A stretch of 64,000 nt of DNA. It comes from Dehalococcoidia bacterium (GTDB lineage Bacteria > Chloroflexota > Dehalococcoidia > Lucifugimonadales > Australimonadaceae). Shown piece by piece: positions 47,640 through 56,808 of the stretch (the first letter of the stretch is position 1; each line of letters opens with the position of its first letter). The notes under the pieces are model-generated. The model did no database searches and was not told the DNA's origin. It was given only the letters and a program-made list of their open reading frames with translations. Both the position numbers and the translations under genes were made by a program. The stretch spans positions 124,001 through 188,000 of the forward strand of contig JAJEFD010000017.1 of the NCBI GenBank assembly GCA_022820645.1, given 5' to 3'.

Positions 47640-48572
47640 TCACTCTTCGCCGGCCTCCGCCTCCCGCATCGCATCGACGGTCCGGCGGATGCCCTCGCCG
47701 AGCGGTACAGTGGCGCGCCAACCGAGCCCTCGCTCGGCGCGGCGGACATCCAGGTAGATGCGATGCACGTCACCCGACCGCTCAGCCGCGTGTTCCGGGG
47801 TGCCGTCGTAGTCGGTGGCCCCGGCGAGCGCGTCAAACACCTGCGCGACCGTCGTCCCCTCTCCCGTCCCGATGTTGTAGACGCCATCCTCGGCCTGCGC
47901 GAGCGCGAGCACGTTCGCGCGTACCACGTCGTTGACATACACGTAGTCACGCTCATGCGAGCCGTCGCCGAAGATCGTGGGGCGCTGGCCGCGCATCATG
48001 GCGTTGGCGAAGATCGCGACGACCCCCGCCTCGCCGAACGGGTCCTGTCGAGGACCGTAGACGTTGCCGTAGCGCAGGATCGTGTAACGGATGCCGGAGA
48101 GCGAGCAGAGCGTCCGCACGTACGCCTCTGCCGCATCCTTGGACGCCCCGTACGGTGACAGGGGGCGCACCGGGTGCTCCTCATCGGCGGGCAGCCGCTC
48201 CGGTTCGCCGTAGAGCGCGCCGCCCGTTGAACTGAACACGAAGCGCCCTACCCCGTAAGCGGCGCACTGCTGGAGGACATTCAGCGTACCGAGCACATTC
48301 ACTTCGGCATCGTGCATCGGGTCGCGAACGGATTCACTGACGCTGGCGTGGGCTGCGACGTGGAAGACGACCTCCGGCCGCGCGGCCTCGAACGCAGCCG
48401 CGAGCGCCGGACTGCGGATGTCGATCTCGTAGAGTGCTGCCTGCGGGTTGACGTTCGCGCGTTTGCCGGTGGCCAGGATGTCCACGGCGGCGACGCTATG
48501 GCCGTCCGCGATGAGCCTGTCCACGATGTGAGAACCGATGAAGCCGGCTCCGCCTGTCACCAGTACGTTCAA
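47640..48572 (-). CDS. NAD-dependent sugar-nucleotide epimerase/dehydratase (GalE-like)
   Basis: 310 residues. GGAGFIGSHIVDRLI is the cofactor motif, STGGALYG has the catalytic Ser/Thr region, and SPYGASKDAAE holds Tyr and Lys; YGPRQDPFGEAGVVAIF and NIGTGEGTTV are UDP-glucose 4-epimerase family marks. Start is TTG at 48572, 4 bases after the upstream stop, so translation is probably coupled to the amidohydrolase gene. It may supply activated sugars for envelope polysaccharide, though its neighbours are catabolic. Confidence 0.9.
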   Translation of the reverse strand: MNVLVTGGAGFIGSHIVDRLIADGHSVAAVDILATGKRANVNPQAALYEIDIRSPALAAAFEAARPEVVFHVAAHASVSESVRDPMHDAEVNVLGTLNVLQQCAAYGVGRFVFSSTGGALYGEPERLPADEEHPVRPLSPYGASKDAAEAYVRTLCSLSGIRYTILRYGNVYGPRQDPFGEAGVVAIFANAMMRGQRPTIFGDGSHERDYVYVNDVVRANVLALAQAEDGVYNIGTGEGTTVAQVFDALAGATDYDGTPEHAAERSGDVHRIYLDVRRAERGLGWRATVPLGEGIRRTVDAMREAEAGEE

Positions 48573-48576
48573 CGTC

Positions 48577-49647
48577 TCACAGGCGGTAGTAGCGCAGGGC
48601 GTTCCGGCTCAGGATCGCTTCCTTGTCGGTGTCCGCCAGCTCCTCGCTCTCGCGTACTTCCTGGATCTCCCGCTTGCACATCTCCGTCGTGACCTCGTGC
48701 GGGAAGTCACTGGAGTAGAGGAAAGCGTCGGGGCTGTAGCGCGTCGCCGCGAAGCCAAGCGCGGGTTCTTCACCTTCGCACCCGACGTACAGCCGCCCCT
48801 CGCGGATGTGCCGGAGGATGTACTCGCTGGGTATCTCGTCGCCGTGCGGGCCGTACTCGCCCTCCGGATCGTCCTCGATATGCGTGACGTGCGAGCGGTC
48901 GAACCGTTCCATCACCATGAGGAACCAGCCGATGCCGCCCTCCAGGAAGCTCATCCGCATGTTGGGGAACCGGTCGAGCACGCCGTTGAAGACGATGCTG
49001 GCCATCCCGATCATCACGCCCATCGGGTGGCCCATCGCGTGGACGGGTGCGTACCGGTTCAGGTCGTCGAACCCCATGCCGTCGTGGCACCCGCCATGGA
49101 CCGCGACCGCACAGCCCAGCCGGTCGGCCTCCTCGTACACGGGCCAGTACATCCTGGCCCCCAGGTGCCCGATCAGTCCGCGTGAGGGGAGCATCGCGCC
49201 CACCATCCCCAGCTCGGTCACCGCCCGCCGGAGTTCCTCGACCGCGGCGACGGGGTCCTGCATCGGGATCAGCGCCATGCCCTTGAAGCGCGAGTCCCGG
49301 GCGCAGTAGGTGGCGTGGAGCCAGTCGTTGTACGCACGCGTCGCGGCGACTGCCCAGTCGATGGCGGTGATCTTGCCGTAAGCGAGGCCCTGCGTCGGGT
49401 AGAGCACCGTGGTATCGATCCCCACGTCGTCCAGGAACGTCACCCACTCGTCCGGCCCAACCACGCCTCGCTTGACGCGCTCGGGGTCGGGGTGGATCAG
49501 GTGATAGCGGTGGAAGTGATCGAAGGGCGGGAAGATGGTACGCATCCTGTCCTTGAGGAAGGGCGTCGGCAGGAACTCCCGGATCCCGTCGTTGTCCTCC
49601 TGGACGTGCCCGTCAGCGTCGATGACCAGCTCGATGTTCGCGTTCAT
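48577..49647 (-). CDS. amidohydrolase-2 family protein
   Basis: 356 residues. VIDADGHVQED is the metal-binding start, HGGCHDGMG the His loop, and YSSDFPHEV the C-terminal metal Asp. It belongs to the same family as 45361-46557 but is clearly diverged. The start MNANIEL at 49647 has AGGAGG at the right distance; an ATG two codons upstream lies directly against AGGAGG and is too close. It is followed closely by the epimerase gene. Confidence 0.85.
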   Translation of the reverse strand: MNANIELVIDADGHVQEDNDGIREFLPTPFLKDRMRTIFPPFDHFHRYHLIHPDPERVKRGVVGPDEWVTFLDDVGIDTTVLYPTQGLAYGKITAIDWAVAATRAYNDWLHATYCARDSRFKGMALIPMQDPVAAVEELRRAVTELGMVGAMLPSRGLIGHLGARMYWPVYEEADRLGCAVAVHGGCHDGMGFDDLNRYAPVHAMGHPMGVMIGMASIVFNGVLDRFPNMRMSFLEGGIGWFLMVMERFDRSHVTHIEDDPEGEYGPHGDEIPSEYILRHIREGRLYVGCEGEEPALGFAATRYSPDAFLYSSDFPHEVTTEMCKREIQEVRESEELADTDKEAILSRNALRYYRL

Positions 49648-49764
49648 CGCCATCCTCCTCTACGCATGGACTTCTTCCTGCGCGGAGTATAGACCCCGCT
49701 CCGGGCAAGTCCAAACCGCGAGCGGGCCGCCGTGCGGCGCATGGGCGTATAGTGGGGCGGCCCC

Positions 49765-51027
49765 ATGCATACGCCGAACCAGCAGCCAGTCCCATCCGCA
49801 GCGCAGAGCGCCGTATCCCGGCAGGCGATGCACTACCCCGATTACCGCATCCTCTGGTTCACCACGGCGCTCGTGGCAGGAGGCATCTGGTTCCAACAGG
49901 TAACGCTCGGTTGGCTCGCGTACGACCTCACTGAGGACCCGCTGCAGGTAGCGGGCGTGGTGGGAGTGCGTACGCTTCCGTTGCTGCTGTCGCCGCTTAC
50001 GGGCGTCATCGCAGACAGGATGGACCGCCGGAAATTGCTGATCGTGGACCAGGCGCTCGTCACGGTGCTCGTGTTCGGTTTCGCGCTGGTGCTGCTGTAC
50101 GACCTGCAGCAGCTGTGGCACCTGTACGTCTTCGCGCTGTTGTTCGGGCTGCTGTGGGCAGGGAACAACCCCGTGCGCCACGTGCTCATAGCCAACACGG
50201 TGCCGCGCGAGGCGCTGATGAACGCGACGGCGATGATCTCCATGTCGTTCAACCTCATGCGCGCCGTCGGCCCGGCCGTTGGCGGGTTCGTCATCGCCTT
50301 CCTCGGGCCGGGCGCCAACTTCCTCATCCAGGGCTTCCTCTTCCTGGCGGCGTTGCTGCTGGTCACCCGCATGCGTACGCCGTACTACAACACGGACCGG
50401 GCCCAAGCCAGGCAGAGTTCACCGCTCCACGACCTCAAGGAAGGCTTTGCCCGCGTTATCAGCGACCCACCGACGCGCATCACCGTCACGATGACCTTCG
50501 TGCTGTCCATCACCATGCTCGCTATGGTGTTCAATCAGCTGCCGGTCTACTCGGCCGAGGTCCTGCTGAATACGGACGGCACGTACCTCGGCCTGCTGTT
50601 GATGGCGATGGGCCTCGGCGGATTCCTGGGGACCGCGCTGCTCGCATTGTTCAGCTCGGCGCGGCGGAAGGGGGTGATCGCCTCCGCGGCGTTCACACTG
50701 GCGGCGGTCAGCGTCGTCGCCCTTTCGCAGGTGGCGACCCTCTGGATGGCGATGCTCGCGCTCCTGCTCCAGCAGATGTTCGTGCAGGTAGTGATGACGA
50801 TGAACATGACCATCGTGCAGTCACTCACACCGGACCAGCTGCGGGGCCGCGTGATAGGCGTCTACCAGATGGAGATAGGCATGATGCCGTTCTGGGGGCT
50901 GGTCGGCGGAGCGCTCTCGAGGGCGTACGGGGTGGACAACGCCTTCTTCGTCGCAGGCGTCGCGGGACTGGCGATCATCGCCTTCGCGAGCATTGCGTTC
51001 CCGCGATACCGGCGGCTGGAGCTGTAA
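49765..51027 (+). CDS. MFS transporter (MFS_3/EntS-like)
   Basis: 420 residues with about twelve hydrophobic segments. HYPDYRILWFTTALVAGG and GWLAYDLTEDPLQVAGV are typical of the enterobactin-exporter-like MFS_3 branch, and GVIADRMDRRKLLI is the loop 2-3 motif (G-x3-D-R-x-x-R-R). Export of a small molecule is likely; the substrate is unknown. A TATAGT (49748-49753) lies 11 bases before the ATG. The next MFS gene starts 77 bases after its stop. Confidence 0.9.
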   Translation: MHTPNQQPVPSAAQSAVSRQAMHYPDYRILWFTTALVAGGIWFQQVTLGWLAYDLTEDPLQVAGVVGVRTLPLLLSPLTGVIADRMDRRKLLIVDQALVTVLVFGFALVLLYDLQQLWHLYVFALLFGLLWAGNNPVRHVLIANTVPREALMNATAMISMSFNLMRAVGPAVGGFVIAFLGPGANFLIQGFLFLAALLLVTRMRTPYYNTDRAQARQSSPLHDLKEGFARVISDPPTRITVTMTFVLSITMLAMVFNQLPVYSAEVLLNTDGTYLGLLLMAMGLGGFLGTALLALFSSARRKGVIASAAFTLAAVSVVALSQVATLWMAMLALLLQQMFVQVVMTMNMTIVQSLTPDQLRGRVIGVYQMEIGMMPFWGLVGGALSRAYGVDNAFFVAGVAGLAIIAFASIAFPRYRRLEL

Positions 51028-51104
51028 CGCACCCCGCACGCCCTGCCGGACGCACGTACGGGAGCGGCGTGTACAATCGCGGGAGTGTGGTGAAGGGAGC
51101 AGGT

Positions 51105-52415
51105 GTGGCATCAGACGGCTCGACAGGCGGGGCGGGTACGGGCCAGCGCAGCGTGTTTTATGGCTGGTACATCGTTGCAGCCGTCTTCTTCATGGTGTTC
51201 GTCTCCATCGGCTTCCGGCAGAGCTTCGGACTGTTCCTCCCGTCGTGGACGGAGGAGTACGAGGTGTCGGTCTCGTTCCTCTCCACCGTCGCTTTCGTTG
51301 GGTGGATGGTGAACGGCGTAGCGCAGCCGGTCGTAGGTGGACTGGCCGACCGGTACGGTGCGCGGGTGGTGGCCGCCGTGAGTGTCGCCGTGCTCGGCCT
51401 GAGCACCATAGGGATGGCGTTCTCTTTCAACATCTGGGCGCTGGCGTTCTTCTACGCTACGCTCGCCTCGTTCTCCAACGCTGGCGCGATGTTCACGCCG
51501 CTCACGCCGCTCATCTCGCGCTGGTTCGTCCGCAGGCGCGGCGCTGCGCTGAGCGTCATCACCGCCGGCGGCTCCGGCGGGGCGATGCTGCTCATCCCGT
51601 TCGCGGCCTACCTGCTGGAACTCGCCAACTGGCGGGTCGCGCTCGGAGTCATCGCAGGGATCATGCTGGTGCTGGTATTGCCGCTGGTGCTGGTGGTGGT
51701 CCGCGACCGTCCATCGGTGATGGGGCTGAGGCCGGACGGTGACGCGCCGACGAACGCGGACGGCTCGCAGAGAACGCCGATATACGATGGCCCGCTCACC
51801 GTATCTCACTGGCGGGAGGCGTACCGCTCCGCCCCCATGTGGCAGCTCACACTCACCTACGTCGTCTGCGGCATCACAACGGCGGTCATCGCCGTGCACT
51901 TCGTCTCGTTCGCGAAGACAGAGGGCATCAACGAGACGACCGCGGCGCTCGCGTTCGGGCTGCTCAGCTTCGCCAACATGGCGAGCGTGCTGGTCATGGG
52001 ATTCTTCATCTCTGACCGTGTTCAACGGAAGAACTCGCTCACCGTCATCTACGCGGTGCGGGGGGTGGGTTTCCTGTCGCTGCTGGTGATGCCAAGCTCC
52101 GTGGGGCTTTGGGTGTTCGCGGTCGTCGCAGGCAGTTCGTGGCTGGCGACGGTGCCCCAGACGAGCGCGCTGACGGCGGAGGTGTACGGCGTCCGCAACG
52201 TCGGCGCCATCACCGGCATGCTCACGATGGTGCACATGTGCGCGGGAGCGGTCGCCGTGCTCGCGGCGGGTTTCTCCTTCGACTACTTCGGCTCCTACGA
52301 CCCGTTCTGGCTGGTGTCGGTGCTGATGTTGGGAGGAGCATCGCTCATGGCGTGGACGCTGCGGGAGCGGGAGGTCTCGGCGCGCTACCGGCCCATGCAG
52401 CTCGCGGAGGCGTAG
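51105..52415 (+). CDS. MFS transporter (monocarboxylate/oxalate-formate antiporter-like)
   Basis: 436 residues from GTG at 51105, preceded by AAGGGAGC. FYGWYIVAAVFFMVFVSIG and SFGLFLPSWTEEYEVS start the fold; GGLADRYGARVV is the loop 2-3 motif. This N-terminal pattern is that of the oxalate:formate antiporter/monocarboxylate porter groups, which move organic acids. It contains the expected twelve hydrophobic segments. A small membrane-protein gene follows after 3 bases. Confidence 0.88.
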   Translation: MASDGSTGGAGTGQRSVFYGWYIVAAVFFMVFVSIGFRQSFGLFLPSWTEEYEVSVSFLSTVAFVGWMVNGVAQPVVGGLADRYGARVVAAVSVAVLGLSTIGMAFSFNIWALAFFYATLASFSNAGAMFTPLTPLISRWFVRRRGAALSVITAGGSGGAMLLIPFAAYLLELANWRVALGVIAGIMLVLVLPLVLVVVRDRPSVMGLRPDGDAPTNADGSQRTPIYDGPLTVSHWREAYRSAPMWQLTLTYVVCGITTAVIAVHFVSFAKTEGINETTAALAFGLLSFANMASVLVMGFFISDRVQRKNSLTVIYAVRGVGFLSLLVMPSSVGLWVFAVVAGSSWLATVPQTSALTAEVYGVRNVGAITGMLTMVHMCAGAVAVLAAGFSFDYFGSYDPFWLVSVLMLGGASLMAWTLREREVSARYRPMQLAEA

Positions 52416-52418
52416 GTC

Positions 52419-52607
52419 GTGGGCATACGCGCGCATCACTCGGAGCCGACGGACTCGGAACTGCTGGAGTGGCTCGTCCACACGCTGGACTCGATCCTCG
52501 GGCAGGGGCCGGTGGTGATTGTCACTGCCATCGCACTAGTGGTCATCGCCATTCCGCTGGCGATAGCGGTGCTGGCGCTCCGGCGTCGCGGCGGGCGGCA
52601 GGCATAG
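52419..52607 (+). CDS. small single-pass membrane protein, 62 aa
   Basis: GTG start 3 bases after the stop of the MFS gene. The N-terminal half is acidic and soluble (HHSEPTDSELLEWLVHTLDSIL), followed by one strongly hydrophobic helix (VVIVTAIALVVIAIPLAIAVLAL) and a basic tail RRRGGRQA. The close spacing suggests it is made with the transporter and may be an auxiliary subunit; that is inference. Family not recognised. Confidence 0.55.
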   Translation: MGIRAHHSEPTDSELLEWLVHTLDSILGQGPVVIVTAIALVVIAIPLAIAVLALRRRGGRQA

Positions 52608-52618
52608 GGAGTCCGGGG

Positions 52619-52722
52619 GTCATGTTGAGCGCAGCCGAAACATCTCTCGGGGAACGGTTGGCACAGGACGGACGCCTGCCCGAGAGATTCCTCGACTCTG
52701 TTGCACTCCGCTCGGAATGACG
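52619..52722. repeat. dispersed repeat with hairpin between converging genes
   Basis: CATGTTGAGCGCAGCCGAAACATCTCTCGG (two pieces, 52621-52650) matches 29822-29862. ATCTCTCGGG (52643-52652) and CCCGAGAGAT (52679-52688) form a 10-bp stem. The right part, ending CTCGGAATGAC (52712-52722), is the reverse of the GTCATTCCGAG at 11431. The position between converging MFS genes suggests a terminator role as well. Confidence 0.65.
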
Positions 52723-52723
52723 A

Positions 52724-54001
52724 CTACGACTTCCTTCTCGGGCGGCGGGCGGCGAGGAAGAAGAACCCCGCGAAGAAGGCGCCCACGACGTAGATAGTGT
52801 GGATGGGCTCGTAGCTTCCGGTGCGTTCGAAAGCGAACGCCGTGACGACCGGACCCAACGCCATCGCGGGTGTGACGAGCAGGACGGTGAGGCCCGTGAT
52901 GGCGCCGACGTGCCTGCGTCCGAAGTAGTCCGGCCACGCCTGCGACTGCAGCTGCTGCGAGCCGCCGATGACGAGGCCTATCGGCCACGCGGCGGCGAAG
53001 AGCGTCGCGGGCGTGTCCGCCAGGACGTAGAGCGCGATGGAGAGTGAATAGGCGAAACCCCAGAGCGTAAGGCCGGCATGAATGCCGAAGCGCGCAGCGA
53101 TATAGCCCCAGAACGGACGCCCCAGCATCGCGCCGAAGCCGAAGAACGCGAACGCACTCGACGCGAACTGCAAATCGAGGCCCTCGTCTACGAAGTACGG
53201 AACCATGTTCGCGATGACGCCGGTGGCGGGGAACCCGGTGAGCATGATCGAGGCAACGATGAGCCAGAGCGTTCGTGTGCGGACGGCCTCCCGCAGCGTC
53301 CAGCTGTCCTCGTCCGATACGGTGCGCGAGCGGTCGCGCGCCGAGGTCCGCGCCGCGCCGGGCAGGTCGCCGTCGGGCAACTGCCCGTGGTCCTCGGGCC
53401 TGCGCCGCACGATGAGCCAGACGAGCGGGGCGAGGATGAATATCTCGACGACGCCGAGAACGGCCCACCCTGCACGCCACGAGGTCTGTTCGATGAGGAT
53501 GGCGAAGACCGGGACCATCAGGAAGCCGAATGCGGCGCGCCCTCCGCTGGACCAGGCGAACGCGGCGGCGCGGCGGCGCACGAACCAGTTGGCGATCGCC
53601 GTGCGCGGGCCCACGATCTCCAGTCCTGTCCGCGCCGCGCCGACCCCGACGCCAAGCAGCACGTAGTAGGCCCAGGGCACGTCCGTGAACGCCAGCAGCA
53701 GGAGGCACGCGCCGCCGAACAACGCGCTGAGCGTCATGCCGAGCCGCGCGCCGCTCCTGTCGAACAGCGGGCCGAGCACCATGCCGAGCCCGGCGGAGAC
53801 GAACGTGGCGACGGTGAGCGCGCCGGTGAGCGTCGTGCGGCTCCAGCCGAGGTCGTTCTCCATCGGGACGACGAGCAGGCCGAAGAGATAACTCGTGGCC
53901 GCGCCGTGGGTGAAGAGCGCAAGGAACGAGACGCCGACGATCCACCATCCGCGGAAGGACGGGTAGAGAACGAGGCGGCGTGTGGGCGTGGTGCTGCTCA
54001 T
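52724..54001 (-). CDS. MFS transporter (monocarboxylate/oxalate-formate antiporter-like)
   Basis: 425 residues with twelve hydrophobic segments. FRGWWIVGVSFLALFTHGA and GLGMVLGPLFDRSGARLGM give the typical start and loop motif; the central loop (RPEDHGQLPDGDLPGAART) is hydrophilic. It belongs with the MFS protein at 51105-52415, but the two are well diverged. It is the last gene of the minus-strand run that begins with HyuA at 62364, 53 bases after the third EamA-type gene. No ribosome binding site is obvious. Confidence 0.88.
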   Translation of the reverse strand: MSSTTPTRRLVLYPSFRGWWIVGVSFLALFTHGAATSYLFGLLVVPMENDLGWSRTTLTGALTVATFVSAGLGMVLGPLFDRSGARLGMTLSALFGGACLLLLAFTDVPWAYYVLLGVGVGAARTGLEIVGPRTAIANWFVRRRAAAFAWSSGGRAAFGFLMVPVFAILIEQTSWRAGWAVLGVVEIFILAPLVWLIVRRRPEDHGQLPDGDLPGAARTSARDRSRTVSDEDSWTLREAVRTRTLWLIVASIMLTGFPATGVIANMVPYFVDEGLDLQFASSAFAFFGFGAMLGRPFWGYIAARFGIHAGLTLWGFAYSLSIALYVLADTPATLFAAAWPIGLVIGGSQQLQSQAWPDYFGRRHVGAITGLTVLLVTPAMALGPVVTAFAFERTGSYEPIHTIYVVGAFFAGFFFLAARRPRRKS

Positions 54002-54054
54002 GGGGACGGGGTCTGCTCATTCTTGCACAGGTTGGGGAAGTTGCTGCGGGTGAG

Positions 54055-54966
54055 TTACCCGCTGCCGAGGGCGATGACGACGGCGCCGCCCACGATGAGG
54101 GCGGTCGAAACGAGCTTGACCGTAACCGTACTGCGCGTCGTGACCTCGCCGAGCGCGCCGCGCCACACGAGTGAGAGGCCGATGGTGAAGACGACGAGGA
54201 AGAACGTCCGCAGGCTGGAGAGCGCAGTCACGAGCGTCGCGGGGCCGAGTGAGAGTCCCCAAAGGAGCAGGAAGAGGCTCGCGTTGGCGACGAAGAACTG
54301 GTTGACGGCCATGTACCCGAGCGCGGGGCTGCGTGTGCGGAAGAACGAGATGAGGTCGTCCAGCGGAGGCCGCCGCAGGTTGAACGCGAGCAGGACGCTG
54401 CTCAGGGCGAACATGCGCAGCGCGTGCGCGAACAGCACGGGCAGCTCGTTCACCGCCGACTTGCCAAGAACGAAGGAGCTGCCCTCTATGAGGCTGCCGA
54501 GCATGAGTAGCATGAACGTCCTGTCAGGCAGGAAGCCGCGGGACGTGCCCGGGCCGGACGAGATGAGCACCGCGCCACCCACCACGGCGAGCACGGCGAG
54601 CCATTCGACAGCGCCCAGCCGCTCGCCGAGGAAGAAGAACGCGATGAGCGCCGTGAAGATGGGATAGGTCTGGTAGACGGGTATGGCGCGGGAGACCTCC
54701 CGCGTATACAGCGAGTGGATGAGGATATGCGCTCCGAGGCCATAGAACGCGCCGGAGGCGAGCGCCAGGAGCACCGCTTCCAACGTGGCCGACTCCGGGA
54801 TGCCGAAGACGAGGAGCAGCGTGGTCCCGACGAGCGGCATGGTGAGGCCGATGGCAAGCGGCTCCGTGCTCGGCGTGCGCGCGTAGTTGTGGATGATGGT
54901 CTTGTCGAGGATGCCGATGCAGGCGGCAAGCGCCGCGCCCGCCAGCACGATGATTACCCAGGACAT
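54055..54966 (-). CDS. EamA/DMT-family transporter, tandem copy 3
   Basis: 303 residues with about ten hydrophobic segments arranged as two five-helix EamA repeats. It begins MSWVIIVLAGAALAACIGILDKTIIHNYART, split by the family as helix 1 and a loop, and has IPVYQTYPIFTALIAFFFLGERL, the conserved EamA segment near the middle of the first repeat. It lies 3 bases after copy 2. Substrate (metabolite or amino-acid exporter) is unknown. Confidence 0.87.
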   Translation of the reverse strand: MSWVIIVLAGAALAACIGILDKTIIHNYARTPSTEPLAIGLTMPLVGTTLLLVFGIPESATLEAVLLALASGAFYGLGAHILIHSLYTREVSRAIPVYQTYPIFTALIAFFFLGERLGAVEWLAVLAVVGGAVLISSGPGTSRGFLPDRTFMLLMLGSLIEGSSFVLGKSAVNELPVLFAHALRMFALSSVLLAFNLRRPPLDDLISFFRTRSPALGYMAVNQFFVANASLFLLLWGLSLGPATLVTALSSLRTFFLVVFTIGLSLVWRGALGEVTTRSTVTVKLVSTALIVGGAVVIALGSG

Positions 54967-54969
54967 CGG

Positions 54970-55884
54970 CTACCGGCTCCCTGTCGCGATGACGGTCACG
55001 CCGCCCACGATGAGGATGGTCGAGAAGAGCTTTACGGTGATCGTGGCGGGCGTCGTTACCTCGTCCAGGGCGCCGCGCCACACCCGGGTAAGGACGAGCG
55101 CATAGACGACCACGAAGAAGGCCCGGAGGCCGGAGAGCGCCGTCACGAGGATGGTGGGGCCGAGTGAGAGCGCCCAGAGAAAGAGGAACTGGGTCGCGTT
55201 GGAGATGACGAGCTGATTGAGGGCGACGTATTTGAGCGCAGGGCTGCGCGTACGCACGAACCAGAGCACCTGTTCCAGCGAACGCCGGCGCAGGTTCAGG
55301 GCAAGCAACACGCTGCCGAGCGAGAGCAGCCGCAGCGCGTGCGTGAACAGCACCGGGAGGTCATTCACCGCCGACTTGCCGAACACGAAGGAACTGCCTT
55401 CTATAGCGCTGCCGAGCATCAGCAGCAGGAATGCCCTGTCCAGCAGGAAGCCGCAACCGGACTCGTCCCGGCGGAAGGAGAGCAGCACGGCGCCTCCCAC
55501 GACAGCGAGCATCGCCAGCCACTCCACGGCGTCCAGCCGTTCGCCTAGGAAGAAGAATGCGATCAGCGCGGTGAAGATGGGGTACGTCTGGTAGACGGGT
55601 ATGACGCGGGAGACTTCCTGCCTGTAGAGCGTGTACACGAGGATGTGCGTGCCGAGGCCGTAGCAGACGCCGGATGTAAGGGCCGAGAGGACGGCCTCGT
55701 TCGTCGCCGAGGAGGGGATGCCGGTCACCGCAAGCAGCGGAAGCCCGATGAGCATCATGGTGATGCCGATCACGAGCGGCTGCAGGTATGGCATGCGGGC
55801 GTAGCGGTGTATGACTGTCTTGTCGAGAACGCTGAGGAGCGCGGCGAGCGCTACGCCCGCCAGCACCACTGCTACCCATGACAT
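54970..55884 (-). CDS. EamA/DMT-family transporter, tandem copy 2
   Basis: 304 residues, collinear with its neighbours: MSWVAVVLAGVALAALLSVLDKTVIHRYA at the start and IPVYQTYPIFTALIAFFFLGERLDAVEWLA in the middle. Copies 2 and 3 share the exact IPVYQTYPIFTALIAFFFLG segment, so their duplication is more recent than that of copy 1. It starts 3 bases after the stop of copy 1. Confidence 0.87.
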   Translation of the reverse strand: MSWVAVVLAGVALAALLSVLDKTVIHRYARMPYLQPLVIGITMMLIGLPLLAVTGIPSSATNEAVLSALTSGVCYGLGTHILVYTLYRQEVSRVIPVYQTYPIFTALIAFFFLGERLDAVEWLAMLAVVGGAVLLSFRRDESGCGFLLDRAFLLLMLGSAIEGSSFVFGKSAVNDLPVLFTHALRLLSLGSVLLALNLRRRSLEQVLWFVRTRSPALKYVALNQLVISNATQFLFLWALSLGPTILVTALSGLRAFFVVVYALVLTRVWRGALDEVTTPATITVKLFSTILIVGGVTVIATGSR

Positions 55885-55887
55885 CCG

Positions 55888-56805
55888 CTATGCACTCCCC
55901 ATCGCGATCGCCGCGACGCCGGCCACGATGAGCGTGGTCGAGACCAGCTTGATCGCGATGACGCCGGGCGTCGTGACCTCACCGAGCGCGCCCTTCCAGA
56001 CGAGCGCGAGCGCCGTGCTGTAGACCACGAGGAAGAAGGCGCGCGCACCGGACAGCGCAGTGACCAGCGCGGCAGGGCCGAGCGCGAGCGCCCAGAGGAG
56101 CAGCAGCAGCCCCACCGTGGCGATGATCAGCTCGTTCATGGCGACGAACCGCAGCGCCGGGCTGCGGGTGCGGATAAACGTTCGCACGTCGTCCACCGAG
56201 CCGCTCCGGAGGTTGAAGGCGAAGAAGACGGCGCCGAGCCCGAGGGAGCGCAGTGCGTGCGTGAAGAGGACCGGCAGTTCGTCCACCGCGACCTTGCCGA
56301 ATACGTGCGCGCTGCCGTGGATGGCGCTGCCGATCATGAGCAGCACGAACGCCTTGTCCAGCAGGATGCCGCGGATGGAGGCGGAGCCGGGGCGGAACGA
56401 GATCAGCACCGCCCCTGCGACAACGACCCCCACCGCGAGCCAGTCGACCACACCCAACTCTTCGCCCAGGAAGAAGAAGGCGTAGACGGCGGTGAAGATG
56501 GGATAGCTCTGGAAGACCGGGATGGTGCGCGACACCTCGTTCCAGTACAGGACGCGTATCAGGAACTGCGCGCTGAGGCCGAAGACCACGCCGGAGACGA
56601 GTGCCCAGAACACGGGCTCCCACGCTGCCCCTTCCGGCACGCGGACGGCGGCCAGCACGACGACCCCGACGAACGTCTGCGCGATACCGATGAGCAGCGG
56701 CAGCGTGTGGGGAGTGGTGGCGTAGCGGTAGATGACGGTCTTGTCGAAGATGCTGACGATCCCGGAGACCGCCGCACCCGCAAGCGCGATGACTACCCAG
56801 GACAA
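55888..56805 (-). CDS. EamA/DMT-family transporter, tandem copy 1
   Basis: 305 residues. MSWVVIALAGAAVSGIVSIFDKTVIYRYA opens it, with IPVFQSYPIFTAVYAFFFLG as the middle segment. The start is TTG at 56805, 3 bases after the stop of the amidohydrolase gene (TAG-ATC-TTG), so its translation is tied to that of the enzyme. It is the most diverged of the three. Confidence 0.85.
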   Translation of the reverse strand: MSWVVIALAGAAVSGIVSIFDKTVIYRYATTPHTLPLLIGIAQTFVGVVVLAAVRVPEGAAWEPVFWALVSGVVFGLSAQFLIRVLYWNEVSRTIPVFQSYPIFTAVYAFFFLGEELGVVDWLAVGVVVAGAVLISFRPGSASIRGILLDKAFVLLMIGSAIHGSAHVFGKVAVDELPVLFTHALRSLGLGAVFFAFNLRSGSVDDVRTFIRTRSPALRFVAMNELIIATVGLLLLLWALALGPAALVTALSGARAFFLVVYSTALALVWKGALGEVTTPGVIAIKLVSTTLIVAGVAAIAMGSA

Positions 56806-56808
56806 GAT

